A stretch of DNA of 64,000 nt from Mermis nigrescens. Lineage: Eukaryota > Nematoda > Enoplea > Mermithida > Mermithidae. The stretch's first letter is position 1. The number at the start of each line of letters is the position of its first letter. The position numbers were made by a program, and so were the translations under genes. Location of the stretch: positions 101,004 to 165,003 of the forward strand of contig JAVLUZ010000260.1 of NCBI GenBank assembly GCA_036768485.1. The letters run 5' to 3'. The notes beneath the pieces are model-generated. The model was not told where the DNA came from. It did no database searches and saw only the letters and a program-made list of their open reading frames with translations. This document shows positions 11,765 to 23,299 of this stretch, piece by piece.

Positions 11765-12195
11765 ATCAGACATGCACGTGGGGCCAGACGTGCACAGTAT
11801 GGAAATTCTCAAAGGAGTGAAATTTTAAAGTGCATTCTTTGGGCCCAAAAATGGTGGATAAGTGCCAAAAAACATCATTTTCGACGTTTCTGACGATTCC
11901 TTATCATTCAAGAGCATAAAAACGTAAAAAATTTAAAAAAACATCTAAAAATTCGGCACTGAACTGTGGTCAAAAAAATGAGTAGGTATAAGGCGCGAAG
12001 CGCCGAAAATGTGGCTCTTTGAATAGATAGATAGCTAAAAACGCCTAAAATGGCACCTTTTCTACGAATTTTTTCGAAAACTTTCCGAGAATCGTGAATT
12101 CGTGGGAGCGGGGAGAGATTTCGTCGGGTGAAAACTTTCTGGGCGGCGAATATGGAGTGAAACGCCCGCCCCTAATCCCCATCACCAGATCATGC
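11765..12195 (-). repeat. Dispersed repeat family E, inverted copy
   Basis: Inverse order of the family-E landmarks (cacagtatggaaattc, ccaaaaatggtgg, cgacgtttctgacgat, ggcgcgaagcgccgaaaa, then G-rich sequence). It lies directly upstream of exon 1 of the Fsn-like gene. Confidence 0.5.
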
Positions 12196-12984
12196 ATGGT
12201 CTACATTACATAATGAAAAAATGGGATATTTTGCTCAGGAAACGAGGCGAAATGGAGGCGGAAAATGGATAAAAATTGAAAAATTTTATTCCAACTGATT
12301 AAAATTAGTCAAAAACTGGTGAAATAAAGTGGTTTTAACTCCATTATAGCATTTATTCTAGTTTTTGAGGTTATTTCGGCCCAAAAAAGCTAATTTCCCA
12401 GATCAGCCATGTTATGCATCTAAGATTGGCGATTAGTCAAACGAATGCATGTGCAGCGTCATAATTTGGTGAGCGTCGTTCGGGTGAGATCGAAAATTTT
12501 CTAACGTCAAAACAGGGTCGATAAATCAATGATTGAAGCAGAAAAATATTGAGAATTATCAGTGAGTATATACGGCCGACTCACCGATTTTAAACAAATC
12601 GCCCTTTCTGATAGGACCGAGCGTGCTAAGTTCAAAAGAGGAAAAAATATGAGTTGACCACAAACATTGACGAGGTTTTAAATTGTTATTTTTCAAAGCG
12701 AGACCACAGGAAAAGCTGAAATTGGCGAAAATCGGATACTCTTTTTCTAACTCAGTGCTTTCAATTCTATCAGAAATAAATGCCTCTGTGAAAATCGTAT
12801 GAGCTGACCGTATTCGCCAATTTGTCCAAATATTTCTCCTAACGATTCCCGTCTAAGTCTTCCATTGATTTCAAAAATCGACAGAAAATCCAAAAAAAGA
12901 CAATTCTTAAAAAAAGCTATGAAGATTTGACTTATATAGAGGTCTGCTGGACTTTTGGACCCATTAGCAGGAACGCCATGAAAA
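12196..12984. other. AT-rich stretch upstream of the Fsn-like gene
   Basis: No gene, RNA gene or repeat end recognised. Confidence 0.4.
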
Positions 12985-13345
12985 TTCTAGGGGTCGAAAC
13001 CATACGTGATGTTGCGGGGGAGTAAGAGTTTCACCTCCCCCTACCCGAATTCGCAATTTTTCAAAAGTTTCCAAAAATTTCCGATAAATTCGTAGAAAAG
13101 GTGATTTTTTAAGCGTTTTTAGCCATCTATATTTGCTCAAAACTGTTAAATTTTGGGCGCGTCGCAAAATATACTTATATTTTGACTACTATTTTCTTCA
13201 ATTTTTTCATGTTTTTACGCTTTAGAAACGCAGAGCATCGTCAGAAACGCCGAAAAACGATATCTTTGACGCGTACCCACCATTTTCAGACCTAAAAAGA
13301 GGCACCTCAAGATCTCAACCTCCTCCATCCGAATTCCCGTCAAAG
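12985..13345 (+). repeat. Dispersed repeat family E
   Basis: Landmarks in direct order: acctccccctacccgaattcg, aaattcgtagaaaaggtg, ttgactactattttcttc, cgtcagaaacgccgaaaaac, ttgacgcgtacccaccatttt, ccgaattccc. It is followed by a relic end ccactggctacgccagtg (13442-13459) of the family complete at 28901-29280. Confidence 0.5.
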
Positions 13346-13479
13346 TCAAAGTCAAAGTTCATTGCAAAGTTAATGAAAACAAGAAAAATACAGGTAAGCA
13401 CGACACAATAAGGAAGAAGATAATTTCCTCTTCTTATCCCTCCACTGGCTACGCCAGTGAACCCAATGCACAGCACACC

Positions 13480-13722
13480 GACACGTGGGCGTGGAAATGG
13501 GGGGTTGGGAGGTATGCATCCCCAGATACCAAAATATCCCCTAGAATTCCATTTTTAAAATTTGTTCTTGATCTTTTTCTCAATTTTTTAGCATGCCAAT
13601 GGATAGTGCTCGATGAGAAACAATGAAAAATTGTGTTTTTTCGCCATACCACTATTTCTAAGGCCATTTTTGACCTTTGAAAAATCCTGCACCCCCCAGA
13701 ATTTTGGTGTTGCCCACCTATG
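13480..13722 (+). mobile_element. CT-MITE, complete copy
   Basis: Ends gacacgtgggc and (inverted) cataggtgggc, with a perfect 8-base TSD agcacacc (13472-13479 and 13723-13730). The core contains caatggatagtgctcgatga and cgccataccac. Confidence 0.85.
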
Positions 13723-13730
13723 AGCACACC

Positions 13731-14295
13731 CTCTTGAACAAATCTCATTGTCTGCTTAAAACTGTGAAAAACAGTAGACAGAGATGCAAAATGCGCTTTA
13801 GATTGTATAACGACTAAAAATGGAGCATTTAATTCGCGTGCTTGGGTCTAAATAGACTTGATTATAATTATGAAATTCGGCGCGAAGCGCCAAAATTTTT
13901 CGCGATTTTTGGGTCAAAAAGCAAAGAAGAGAATAAAGGAAAAAATCATTCTCATATTTTGTTTCAGAGGAAGGCGGGCGCGTGCCCCCTTCTATCCCTT
14001 CCTGGATACGAGCCTAAGTGCATGGCCCCTATTTAGGATTTTGTTTCGAAGAAGGGGAAGGCACGAACCAAAATTTTTCAAAAACGTAAGGAAGGACCAA
14101 AGAATGAAGTAAAAATGACGTTTTACGATCACTAGATCTGTACATCTTGTAAATTTTGCTACCCATATGCCTTAAATATCGTGAGAATCCAATGGACAAA
14201 CTGAACTGAACTGAACTAAAATAATTTTTTGCTGAAACGCTAAAATTACGAAGGATAAAAGGCCTCGAGCGAGTCAAAAAAATAACGATTTTAGC
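13731..14295. other. AT-rich stretch including the probable LINE 3' end
   Basis: Contains one GGCGCGAAGCGCC motif (near 13878). On the minus strand the last part is the 3' untranslated end of the LINE, including four short AGTTC-like repeats near 14201-14220, as often seen at CR1/Jockey-type 3' ends. The exact LINE terminus is not clear. Confidence 0.4.
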
Positions 14296-14646
14296 TCAAC
14301 CTCTAACAAATTCGGATAAGTCGACATCAATTAATCTAGATTTGAATATATTTAAGTTAGGGGAAGAAAATACAAAATCAGGTAGGTGATTCCAAGCAGA
14401 GATATACTTATTAAAAACGAATTTTTGTAAATTAGAGCGATTAAAAAGAACAATTAGCTTATCGCGAGTTGTGCAGCGAGTAGTGTTTGTATTAGGCACA
14501 AAAAAAGCAGTCATGGAAAGACAAGATCTTTGATTAATAATTTGATACATCATACATAAGCAAATATGCAGGCGACGTAATTCTAATCGACACAAGTTAA
14601 GTTGGTTAAGGCGTTTGTCGTAAGAAAGAGGGGCTATGATATCCAA
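14296..14646 (-). pseudogene. LINE ORF2 C-terminal region
   Basis: A 116-residue open stretch resembles the tail of CR1/Jockey ORF2 proteins: LSYDKRLNQLNLCRLELRRL, a middle with TTRCTTRDKL, and a tail WNHLPDFVFSSPNLNIFKSR. In this family it follows the RT domain and the YVRPVFEY stretch; here those are found upstream on the minus strand at 15066-14860, separated by an AC-MITE. It ends with its own stop codon. No independent function is known for this part. Confidence 0.8.
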
Positions 14647-14676
14647 CTATGTATTCAGTGAATTAACGCTGAAGAG

Positions 14677-14856
14677 CAGGCACGTATATCTGGGGGACTG
14701 GGTGGGGGTTCGGACCTCCCCCCCCAAATAAACTCAGAAAAATCGGAAAAGTAGGACTTTTTAAGCGTTGTTTTGTGCTATTTTCGGCCTTTTGGGCTTG
14801 GTCCCTCCCAAAATTATTGTTAGTCTCTCAAAATAGGACGAACAGCTACGTGCCTG
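14677..14856 (+). mobile_element. AC-MITE in the LINE, duplication breakpoint
   Basis: Left end caggcacgtatatc, right end agctacgtgcctg, perfect 8-base TSD ctgaagag (14669-14676 and 14857-14864). It interrupts the LINE. The right end (from 14835) is the start of the 2-kb tandem duplication, so it inserted before the duplication. Confidence 0.88.
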
Positions 14857-15487
14857 CTGAAGAGCCTCAAGCCTGTTTATATCACTAATATAAGAGGGGT
14901 TCCATAAAGCACAAGAATATTCAAAGACCGGTCTGACGTAAACAATGAATGCCTTAATGAGATTATTTTTAGTGCGCGAAAAGAAGGATTTTCTAATTAA
15001 GATAGATCGCAAGAAAGCTTTTTTGATTCTACTGCTGTAATGCTCCTTAAATTTTAGGTTTTGCAAACTCGATACACATAAATCGCGAACAAAGACAGAA
15101 TCGCCAGTAATAACTTGTGTATTGAGTAGAAAATGACAATTCTGGATTATTTTTGCCCGAATATCGGGCTGTGCATTAAGAATACGATATAAGTAAACAA
15201 TTTTCGGTGGCCAAAATAGAAATTCTATCTAAATCAGTCTGAAGTATTTGATGATTACAGGAAAGATTAAATATTTTAAGGTCATCCGTAGACATAAAAG
15301 TCAAACTTGACAAGTTATCAAAAATATTATTTATAAAAATCAAAAACAACGAGGGTCCAAGGATGGACCCTCGAATAACTCCCTTGCAACAGCAGCATAA
15401 TCTGAAAAAGCACTGATTGATGCGAACACACTGAATACGATTAGATAGAAAAGCCTCCAACCAATTAAACATGTGTTGTTTAATAAG
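14857..15487 (-). pseudogene. LINE reverse transcriptase, palm region, copy A
   Basis: On the minus strand, 15472-15176 reads NWLEAFLSNRIQCVRI, then GVIRGSILGPSLFLIFINNI and a catalytic site FMSTDDLKIF in which the usual Ala-Asp-Asp box has become Thr-Asp-Asp. 15066-14860 continues with KKAFLRSIL and YVRPVFEYSCALWNP, typical of the region after the RT palm in CR1/Jockey elements. Stops and frameshifts separate the pieces. Its twin is at 16900-17546. Confidence 0.82.
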
Positions 15488-15690
15488 ACTATAGTCTGTT
15501 TCGAAATTGGTGAGACTTTTTTACAGTAAGGTAATTTGAAAGTATTAACAATTCAGCCAATGGACAAAGAGCAGCTTCTTAGTACCCGCCTCTCGAATCA
15601 ACCGATTCGCTATTGTACGATAAGCTACGTAATATTTTAAACTTCGCCACGGTTTCCCCAATGGTCTAGTGATATTACCACTCATTTCAC

Positions 15691-16322
15691 CAAGCACGTA
15701 GCTGGCGTCCTATTCTGGGGGAACCAACACGAATTTTCTGGGGTACTAAGCCCAAAAAAGCCAAAAATAGCACAAAATAACCTTAAAAAGTCCTATTTTT
15801 CCGATTTTTCTGAATTTTGGGGGTCCGAACCAGTGTTTTTTTTTGTATTCGGCAAAGATTTTTCCCGATGAACAAAGACTTTTGGATACCGTCTTTATAT
15901 ATGTACAAAGGTTTTTGGGAAGACAAAAAAATGCAAAAAAGGCTAGAAATTCGCAAAAATTTTAGCGCTTTGCGCCGAAATGAGTAGGTAATTGTTTGTC
16001 CTATATATGTTTAGAATGGCAGAATTTGCATTAAGAATGAAACAATGTCAAACTTTTCGGCGTTTCACACCATTCTGAGACGATTGTTAGTGATTTTTGC
16101 CCTAAGACACCCAGAAATTAGCTAAAATACACTACCGAAGATCGAAAAACTGTTTTGCCACACTAAAATCGCTACTGTAGTCTGTGCCATATTATAGTAC
16201 CCAAAAATTTGTGTGTACAAAATGTACAAATACTTTTAGGGAGCATCTTTGTATGTGTACAGACGGACCTTGTACAAAAAAAACACTGTCCGAACCCCCT
16301 TCTTCCCAGAGATACTTGCCTG
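15691..16322 (-). mobile_element. AC-MITE nested in 15496-16571
   Basis: Left end caagcacgtagct, right end ending cttgcctg, perfect 8-base TSD catttcac (15683-15690 and 16323-16330). It is itself split by the element at 15832-16287. Confidence 0.88.
15832..16287. mobile_element. Element with 9-bp TSD nested in the AC-MITE
   Basis: Termini agtgttttttt and (inverted) agtgtttttttt, flanked by the 9-base repeat gtccgaacc (15823-15831 and 16288-16296). A longer relative at 21673-22411 also has a 9-base TSD, which suggests a Mutator-like (MULE) rather than hAT origin. It contains words such as ttgtacaaa/tgtacaaa and the GCGCTTTGCGCCGAAAT motif. No ORF recognised. Confidence 0.75.
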
Positions 16323-16579
16323 CATTTCACAGCGCTAAATACGGGGTTGATTCCGCGCGTGATGGGTATTTTTCTTGCGCGACGCTGCTGGTCAAGCTCT
16401 CGCAGCTCCTATGAGCCAGACTGATTCAGAGTGTCAAAGCTCGAGGTTTAGAGCCAAATAACGTGCAATAGGCTACAGCTAATCCGATGAAGGGCCCTAC
16501 ACCGATTGGCTGAATTTTAACTGCCTCTCAATCACCTTACTCTGAAAAACGTTTCAAGGATTTGGAAACAGACTATAGT

Positions 16580-16893
16580 TAATTTAACAAAAAGTCGAGA
16601 TATATCGACTTTATCAAAAGCTTTGGCAAAGTCTACATAAATAATATCAACGCTTTCTTTACATTCCAGTGACTGAATCCAGGAATATTTACAATTTTAA
16701 TAATTGCGATTCGCAAGATTTATTTTTTGGAAACCATATTGAAAAGGTGATATTGAATCATTAGTAGACAAATAAATTGATAATTGAAAAATTAATAATA
16801 CTTTCCATTACCTTACAAGTTGAGCAACATAAAGAAAGAGGACGATAATTTTCAGGTAATGAGAGGTCACCCTTCTCGATTATAGATACAATG
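16580..16893 (-). pseudogene. LINE reverse transcriptase, motif with catalytic Asp, copy A
   Basis: On the minus strand this encodes the RT stretch ending YVDFAKAFDKVD, which carries the first catalytic aspartate, preceded by residues matching the NYRPLSLCCSTCKVMES region. Frames are broken. It is joined directly to copy B at 16892-16894 by the tandem duplication. Confidence 0.75.
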
Positions 16894-16899
16894 AGGACG

Positions 16900-17546
16900 A
16901 ACAGCTACGTGCCTGCTGAAGAGCCTCAAGCCTGTTTATATCACTAATATAAGAGGGGTTCCATAAAGCACAAGAATATTCAAAGACCGGTCTGACGTAA
17001 ACAATGAATGCCTTAATGAGATTATTTTTAGTGCGCGAAAAGAAGGATTTTCTAAGTAAGATAGATCTCAAGAAAGCTTTTTTGATTCTACTGCTGTAAT
17101 GCTCCTTAAATTTTAGGTTTTGCAAACTCGATACACATAAATCGCGAACAAAGACAGAATCGCCAGTAATAACTTGTGTATTGAGTAGAAAATGACAATT
17201 CTGGATTATTTTTGCCCGAATATCGGGCTGTGCATTAAGAATACGATATAAGTAAACAATTTTCGGTGGCCAAAATAGAAATTCTATCTAAATCAGTCTG
17301 AAGTATTTGATGATTACAGGAAAGATTAAATATTTTAAGGTCATCCGTAGACATAAAAGTCAAACTTGACAAGTTATCAAAAATATTATTTATAAAAATC
17401 AAAAACAACGAGGGTCCAAGGATGGACCCTCGAATAACTCCCTTGCAACAGCAGCATAATCTGAAAAAGCACTGACTGATGCGAACACACTGAATACGAT
17501 TAGATAGAAAAGCCTCCAACCAATTAAACATGTGTTGTTTAATAAG
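16900..17546 (-). pseudogene. LINE reverse transcriptase, palm region, copy B
   Basis: Near-identical twin of 14857-15487: NWLEAFLSNRIQCVRI, GVIRGSILGPSLFLIFINNI, FMSTDDLKIF, then KKAFLRSIL and YVRPVFEYSCALWNP. The same Thr for Ala change before the catalytic Asp-Asp is in both copies, so it predates the duplication. Non-functional. Confidence 0.82.
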
Positions 17547-17554
17547 ACTATAGT

Positions 17555-18627
17555 CTGTTTCGAAATTGGTGAGACTTTTTTACAGTAAGGTAATTTGAAA
17601 GTATTAACAATTCAGCCAATGGACAAAGAGCAGCTTCTTAGTACCCGCCTCTCGAATCAACCGATTCGCTATTGTACGATAAGCTACGTAATATTTTAAA
17701 CTTCGCCGCGGTTTCCCTAATGGTCTAGTGATATTACCACTCATTTCACCAAGCACATAGCTGGCGTCCTATTCTGGGGGGACCAACACGAATTTTCTGG
17801 GGTACTAAGCCCAAAAAAGCCAAAAATAGCACAAAATAACCTTAAAAGTCCTATTTTTCCGATTTTTCTGAATTTTGGGGGTCCGAACCAGTGTTTTTTT
17901 TTGTATTCGGCAAAGATTTTTCCCGATGAACAAAGACTTTTGGATACCGTCTTTATATATGTACAAAGGTTTTTGGGAAGACAAAAAAATGCAAAAAAGG
18001 CTAGAAATTCGCAAAAATTTTAGCGCTTTGCGCCGAAATAGTAGGTAATTGTTTGTCCTATATATGTTTAGAATGGCAGAATTTGCATTAAGAATGAAAC
18101 AATGTCAAACTTTTCGGCGTTTCACACCATTCTGAGACGATTGTTAGTGATTTTTGCCCTAAGACACCCAGAAATTAGCTAAAATACACTACCGAAGATC
18201 GAAAAACTGTTTTGCCACACTAAAATCGCTACTGTAGTCTGTGCCATATTATAGTACCCGAAAATTTGTGTGTACAAAATGTACAAATACTTTTAGGGAC
18301 CATCTTTGTATGTGTACAGACGGACCTTGTACAAAAAAACACTGTCCGAACCCCCTTCTTCCCAGAGATACTTGCCTGCATTTCACAGCGCTAAATACAG
18401 GGTTGATTCCGTGCGTGATGGGTATTTTTCTTGCGCGACGCTGCTGGTCAAGCTCTCGCAGCTCCTATGAGCCAGACTGATTCAGAGTGTCAAAGCTCGA
18501 GGTTTAGAGCCAAATAACGTGCAATAGGCTACAGCTAATCCGATGAAGGGCCCTACACCGATTGGCTGAATTTTAACCGCCTCTCAATCACCTTACTCTG
18601 AAAAACGTTTCAAGGATTTGGAAACAG
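17555..18627. mobile_element. Duplicate of the nested three-element stack
   Basis: Long-TIR element containing an AC-MITE (17750-18378) containing the 9-bp-TSD element (17890-18343). Boundaries and TSDs mirror copy A exactly. Small differences from copy A (for example loss of one A in homopolymers) accumulated after duplication. Confidence 0.85.
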
Positions 18628-18635
18628 ACTATAGT

Positions 18636-19290
18636 CAATTTAACAAAAAGTCGAGATATATCGACTTTATCAAAAGCTTTGGCAAAGTCTACATAAATAA
18701 TATCAACGCTTTCTTTACATTCCAGTGACTGAATCCAGGAATATTTACAATTTTACTAATTGCGATTCGCAAGATTTATTTTTTGGAAACCATATTGAAA
18801 AGGTGATATTGAATCATTAGTAGACAAATAAATTGATAATTGAAAAATTAATAATACTCTCCATTACCTTACAAGTTGAGCAACATAAAGAAAGAGGACG
18901 ATAATTTTCAGGTAATGAGAGGTCACCCTTCTCGATTATAGATACAACGTAAGTTTCCCTCCAAATGTCTGGAATATCACCTGATAAAAAGAAAACGGTA
19001 AAAATACTGATGAGGGGTTTAGGAAGATAAACTATTTTTTGACAAAAAAAGTTACTTAATCCATCAGGCGCAATCGAAGTCAAGTTTTTCATATTACCAA
19101 TAGCCAGAGAGACGTTATTTTCGACAAAAACGATGTTCGAAATAGAAAAATCGCACTGTTTCTGAAAAACAAAAGAATGTTTATATCGTCATTGGAGAAG
19201 ACACGAAAAAATTTTCTTTATATTTCCGAGAAAAAATATATAAGAGAAAAAATACTCTTCAGCAAAATGTTCAAACATCTCTGAGACACG
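18636..19290 (-). pseudogene. LINE reverse transcriptase, N-terminal part
   Basis: On the minus strand: VSEMFEHFAEEYFFS (linker before RT), APDGLSNFF, GDIPDIWRETYVVSIIEKGD, LPENYRPLSLCCSTCKVMES and, further on, YVDFAKAFDKVD. These are RT motifs 0-3 of CR1/Jockey elements. The open stretch 19092-18817 (91 residues) is the best-preserved part. The left part (below 18947) is duplicated at 16580-16891. Confidence 0.85.
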
Positions 19291-20392
19291 CAAGAGCATG
19301 GGGTGAGAGTAGGGTATTACTCTTCCCTGAGCTTTGAAGAAATGATAGCTATATAGCGATTTTGGCCGAGAAACCATTGCTATATAGCCTTTTTTGGGCT
19401 CAGAAAATTAGCTTTTTAGATTTTTGGACTCAGAAAACTAGCTATATAGTCTTTTTTGAGCTGGGAAATGCTAAATAATTGTCTTCCCTGAGCTTTTAAA
19501 GGATATATAGCTATTTTGTCGACTTCAAATGACCTAAATAGATATTGTTAGTCAAAAAAAGATATATTCTTATGCTTTTGAGTCCAAAAAGGCTATATAG
19601 ATATGTTCGTGAGTTCAAAAAGGCTATTTATTTACCGAAAATGCTCAAAAACAATTGTTTTGAAGCGATATTATCATTTTTTCTATAGAACAATTTTTTA
19701 CAAAGCACATAGCTATATACTGATGTTCGATTTTCACCCCCACCTGGAAGTTTAACCTTGTGCACCTATGCTTCGAGAATTATTTAAACGATTATTTACA
19801 AATCTAGAAAAGCATTTCAGGTCGCTATGTTGCAATAAATTACTTTCCTGTAAACCAAAATGATTGTGAATTTCTTTGCGTAAAAATTTTACAATGATTA
19901 CAATACCTTTGTTTACGATATAAAAGCCATAGGTGCGCAAAGTAAAAGTTTTAGAGATGAGTGAAAGCCAGAAATTGGTTGATAGCTAAGTACTTCGTAA
20001 AATAGTCATAAAGCAGTTTCGAACTCATTGGCTATATAGCCCTTCGAGCTCAAAACAACTAGCTATACAGCCTTTTTGGACTCATGCACACAGCTTAATA
20101 TAGCCTTTTTGAACTATATATAGCTATTTAGCCCTTTTTAGATCCGAAAAATAGCTTTGTGGCCTTTTGAAACTCGTAAAAAGACAATTATATAGCATTT
20201 ATGCGCTCACACGGTGTTTCCGAGTCCAAAAAAGCCTATATACCTGGTTTTCTGAGGAGGCTATATAGCTAATTTTCTGGGCCCAAAAAAGGATATATAG
20301 AAATGCTTTTTCACCCAAAATGACAGTATATACAGCTATCAGTTTTTCAGAGCTGAGAGGGTAATACCCCCTCTCACCCCCGCATGCTCTTG
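19291..20392. mobile_element. Inverted-repeat element packed with AGCTATATAGCC words
   Basis: The left end caagagcatggggtgagag and the inverse of the right end (caagagcatgcgggggtgag) form an imperfect TIR of ~50 bases that also contains ggtattac. The interior holds dozens of gctatatagcctttttt(g)agct-like words in both orientations. No TSD is visible, and LINE sequence between endonuclease and RT is missing at this site, so insertion came with a target deletion or later loss. No ORF. Confidence 0.65.
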
Positions 20393-20954
<562 letters not shown>

Positions 20955-21559
20955 AAGGCCCAATCAATTTTTGGTAAGTTGAAATCACTAGGGATGCAAC
21001 GGATATCCGGATCCGGATCCGTTATTATCCGGTATTATTTTGGATCCGGATCCGGATCCGGTATTTTGAAAAATTGAGATCCGGATCCGGATCCGCTATT
21101 TTTAAAAAATAAGATCCGGATCCGTTATTTTTACAGTTTAAAACGGATCCCAAACGGATCCAAGAGATCATGATAAAAGATCATTCAACCTTGAATTGTA
21201 TTGAAGAAACAACATCATTATGAGACAAAAGCTTTACTTTGATTGACTTAATAATCAAATTCAATGACAGGCAAATTGTATTTAAGAAACAGCAGCTTTT
21301 CTGATTGCTCAGTCATAAGCTCAACTAACCGCTCATTTATATCAATTGATCTTGTTATTCATTTTTTACCCTTAAATCGTACATAAGTTAATTAGGAATC
21401 CTCTCATAAAAATAAAATATTTCATACAGCAAGTAAGCATGCTTCCATTGTCATTTGTAATTTTTGCTTTTCATGTTTCAAAGCAGTCTTTTCGCAATCT
21501 GCGCGTTTTTCTGCAAAGGAAAGTAGACATGCCAGACGCGAATCTTCTACAATCTGTGC

Positions 21560-22480
21560 TTAACAAGAATACCTCTTTCCTTTCCTTCGATTTGCTGGGA
21601 CTCCTCTGCTTTGAACTTTTTATAGTCCGCCGCATGCTTAGTTTGCAGACGCTTTTTCATACAGGTGGTACCAGTGTCTTTTGTACTCGGAAAAGATTTT
21701 CCCGATGTACAAAAACTTTTCGGGACCGTCTTTGTACATGTACAAAGATTTTTGGGAAGACAAAAATTGCAAAAAAGGTCTGAAATTCGCAAAAATTTTC
21801 GGTGCTTTGCGCCGAAATGAGTAACTGTGTGCTGCATATATCTTTAAATTGGCAGGAATTGGATTCCAAAATGAAAAATGTCAAATTTTTCGGCGCTTAG
21901 CGCCCTTAAGATGATGGTGATTGTTACTCTTGGAGACGCAGAAATTTGCTAGAATACACTACCAAAAGTCGAGCAACTCTTTTTTTAATACTAAAATCGC
22001 TACTGTACGATATTATAGTACCCAAAAATTTGTGTGTACAAAATGTACAAAGATTTTTAAGAAGACAAAAACTGTGAAAAGGTGTAAAATTCCCAAAAAT
22101 TTCGGACGCTTCACGCCGAAATGAGTAATTGTTTGTCCTATATATCTTTAAAATAGCAGAATTTACATTTCGAATGGAAAGATGTCAAATTATTCGGCGC
22201 TTAGCGCCGTTTTCAGACAAGTTTTAATAATTTTTGGCGTTAGAAATCTAGATATTAGATAGAATACGCTACCAAAGATCGAAAACCCTGTTTTACCACA
22301 CTAAAATCGCTATTGTACTATAATACACAAAAATATGCATGTACTAAATGTACAAAGACTTTTGAGGACCATCTTTGTACATGTACAAACGGACCTTGTA
22401 CAAAAAAATTGGGTGGTACCCCTCCACTGCTTCTGGAAAGCTTTTGCTGCGCAAAGATTACATTGCGATTTAGTTTCGTT
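21560..22480 (-). pseudogene. hAT transposase N-terminal BED zinc finger, interrupted
   Basis: Minus-strand 22480-22412 gives the first half (CNLCAAKAFQKQW), and 21672-21560 gives the second half (TTCMKKRLQTKHAADYKKF). Together they show the Cys-x2-Cys and Leu-x-x-Lys-His pattern of a BED finger, the DNA-binding domain at the start of many hAT transposases. The element at 21673-22411 sits between the halves, and its 9-base TSD lies in the finger itself. Little of the rest of a transposase is visible. Confidence 0.7.
21673..22411. mobile_element. Longer 9-bp-TSD element with internal tandem units
   Basis: Starts agtgtcttttgtactcgg and ends ..ccttgtacaaaaaaattg, with a perfect 9-base TSD ggtggtacc (21664-21672 and 22412-22420). 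Two to three ~290-base internal units repeat the words tgtacaaagatttttgggaag, ttcgcaaaaattttcgg and gcgccgaaatgagtaa. Related to 15832-16287. Confidence 0.78.
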
Positions 22481-22862
22481 ATCAGCTAGCGTAAAATAGT
22501 TTCAGATAGGACTAGACATGCTTTTTGGCATTTCTGATTAATGAGAGGAAGACGCCCATGCAGCTTTGCTTATTTCATCATCTTACTGTAATTCTGCTTC
22601 TGAAACTAATGAGCATGTACTTGCGAACAAAAATTTAAGTATTAAAAAAATTAAGCATTCATAATGCATATTCATGGATCCGGATCCGGATCCGTTATTA
22701 TCCGTTATTTTGATAATTAAAGATCCGGATCCGGATCCGGATCCGTTATTTTAAATTTTATGGATCCGTATCCGGATCCGGATCCGTTATTTTGAATTGT
22801 ACGGATCCGGATCCGGATCCGGATCCGATATTATTGGAAAACCCGGATCCGTTGCATCCCTA

Positions 22863-23230
22863 GAAATCACCTAAAATAATTACGGTATAAAAACTATTAT
22901 TTACCCATCCAATCAAAATGCAAATTCAAGGCATGATTTAAATGGTAGTTAAGAGGCTTGTAAATAAGAAGAAATCTAATTCTATCCTAAACATGAAAAA
23001 ACTGAATACATTAAGAGTCAGATATACTCATTTCGTTAGGAACTAAAACAAAACAAGCATTGAAATGCGATTTTACAAAGACAAGGACCCTACTGCCTCA
23101 TTTATTTACTCGATCAGAGCGGAAAATTTGATAATTTTTTTGATGACATAAAATGCTATTTTGAATTACTTCGTTAAACCATGTTTCACAATGAAAAATT
23201 AAGTCAAAATTGTTACTATTTAACAATTAA
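22863..23230 (-). pseudogene. LINE AP-endonuclease, N-terminal part
   Basis: Minus-strand reading, with shifts, gives FHCETWFNEVIQ, NYQIFRSDRVNK, VLVFVKSHFNACF, RIRFLLIYKPLN and VIIL running into [11 protein letters not shown] across the hAT insertion. ETW and GDFN are the conserved blocks of the endonuclease that nicks target DNA in these elements. A stop codon interrupts the stretch after VNK. Confidence 0.75.
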
Positions 23231-23299
23231 TATAACACCCCTAACTCGTTTACTAAACGTTGTCCATTAAATAAAAAACACCTAATACCTACTAGTCAA

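Larger units (their letters stand above)
15496..16571. mobile_element. Long-TIR non-autonomous element in the LINE (host of a nested stack)
   Basis: Termini ctgtttcgaaat and (inverted) ctgtttccaaat, with imperfect inversion extending ~75 bases (shared words aagtaaggt/agtaaggt and ttcagccaat). It is flanked by actatagt on both sides (15488-15495 and 16572-16579). Because tatagtctg is itself part of a recurring terminus (also near 29870), a shorter TA duplication with a longer TIR is an alternative. It interrupts the RT just after YVDFAKAFDKVD. Without its insertions it is ~440 bases and has no ORF. Confidence 0.75.
14835..16891. repeat. Tandem duplication, copy A (~2.06 kb)
   Basis: Nearly identical to 16894-18947 over its full length, with a few substitutions and 1-base indels. 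It begins inside the right end of the AC-MITE (aggacgaacagctacgtg) and ends in the LINE RT (gattatagatacaa). Two bases (tg) sit at the join with copy B. Confidence 0.9.
16894..18947. repeat. Tandem duplication, copy B (~2.05 kb)
   Basis: Direct copy of 14835-16891, offset 2059 bases at its start. It contains the same nested stack: long-TIR element 17555-18627 (actatagt repeats), AC-MITE 17750-18378 (catttcac TSD) and 9-bp-TSD element 17890-18343 (gtccgaacc). All TSDs are retained, so the stack was complete before duplication. Confidence 0.9.
20989..22862 (-). mobile_element. hAT element with GGATCC arrays and a BED-finger remnant
   Basis: 1874 bases starting tagggatgcaacggat and ending (inverted) tagggatgcaacggatc; perfect 8-base TSD gaaatcac (20981-20988 and 22863-22870). 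Both ends carry arrays of GGATCC(GGATCC) words. It split the LINE endonuclease exactly in its GDF motif. On the minus strand it keeps a BED-type zinc finger of a hAT transposase, itself split by the element at 21673-22411. Confidence 0.9.
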
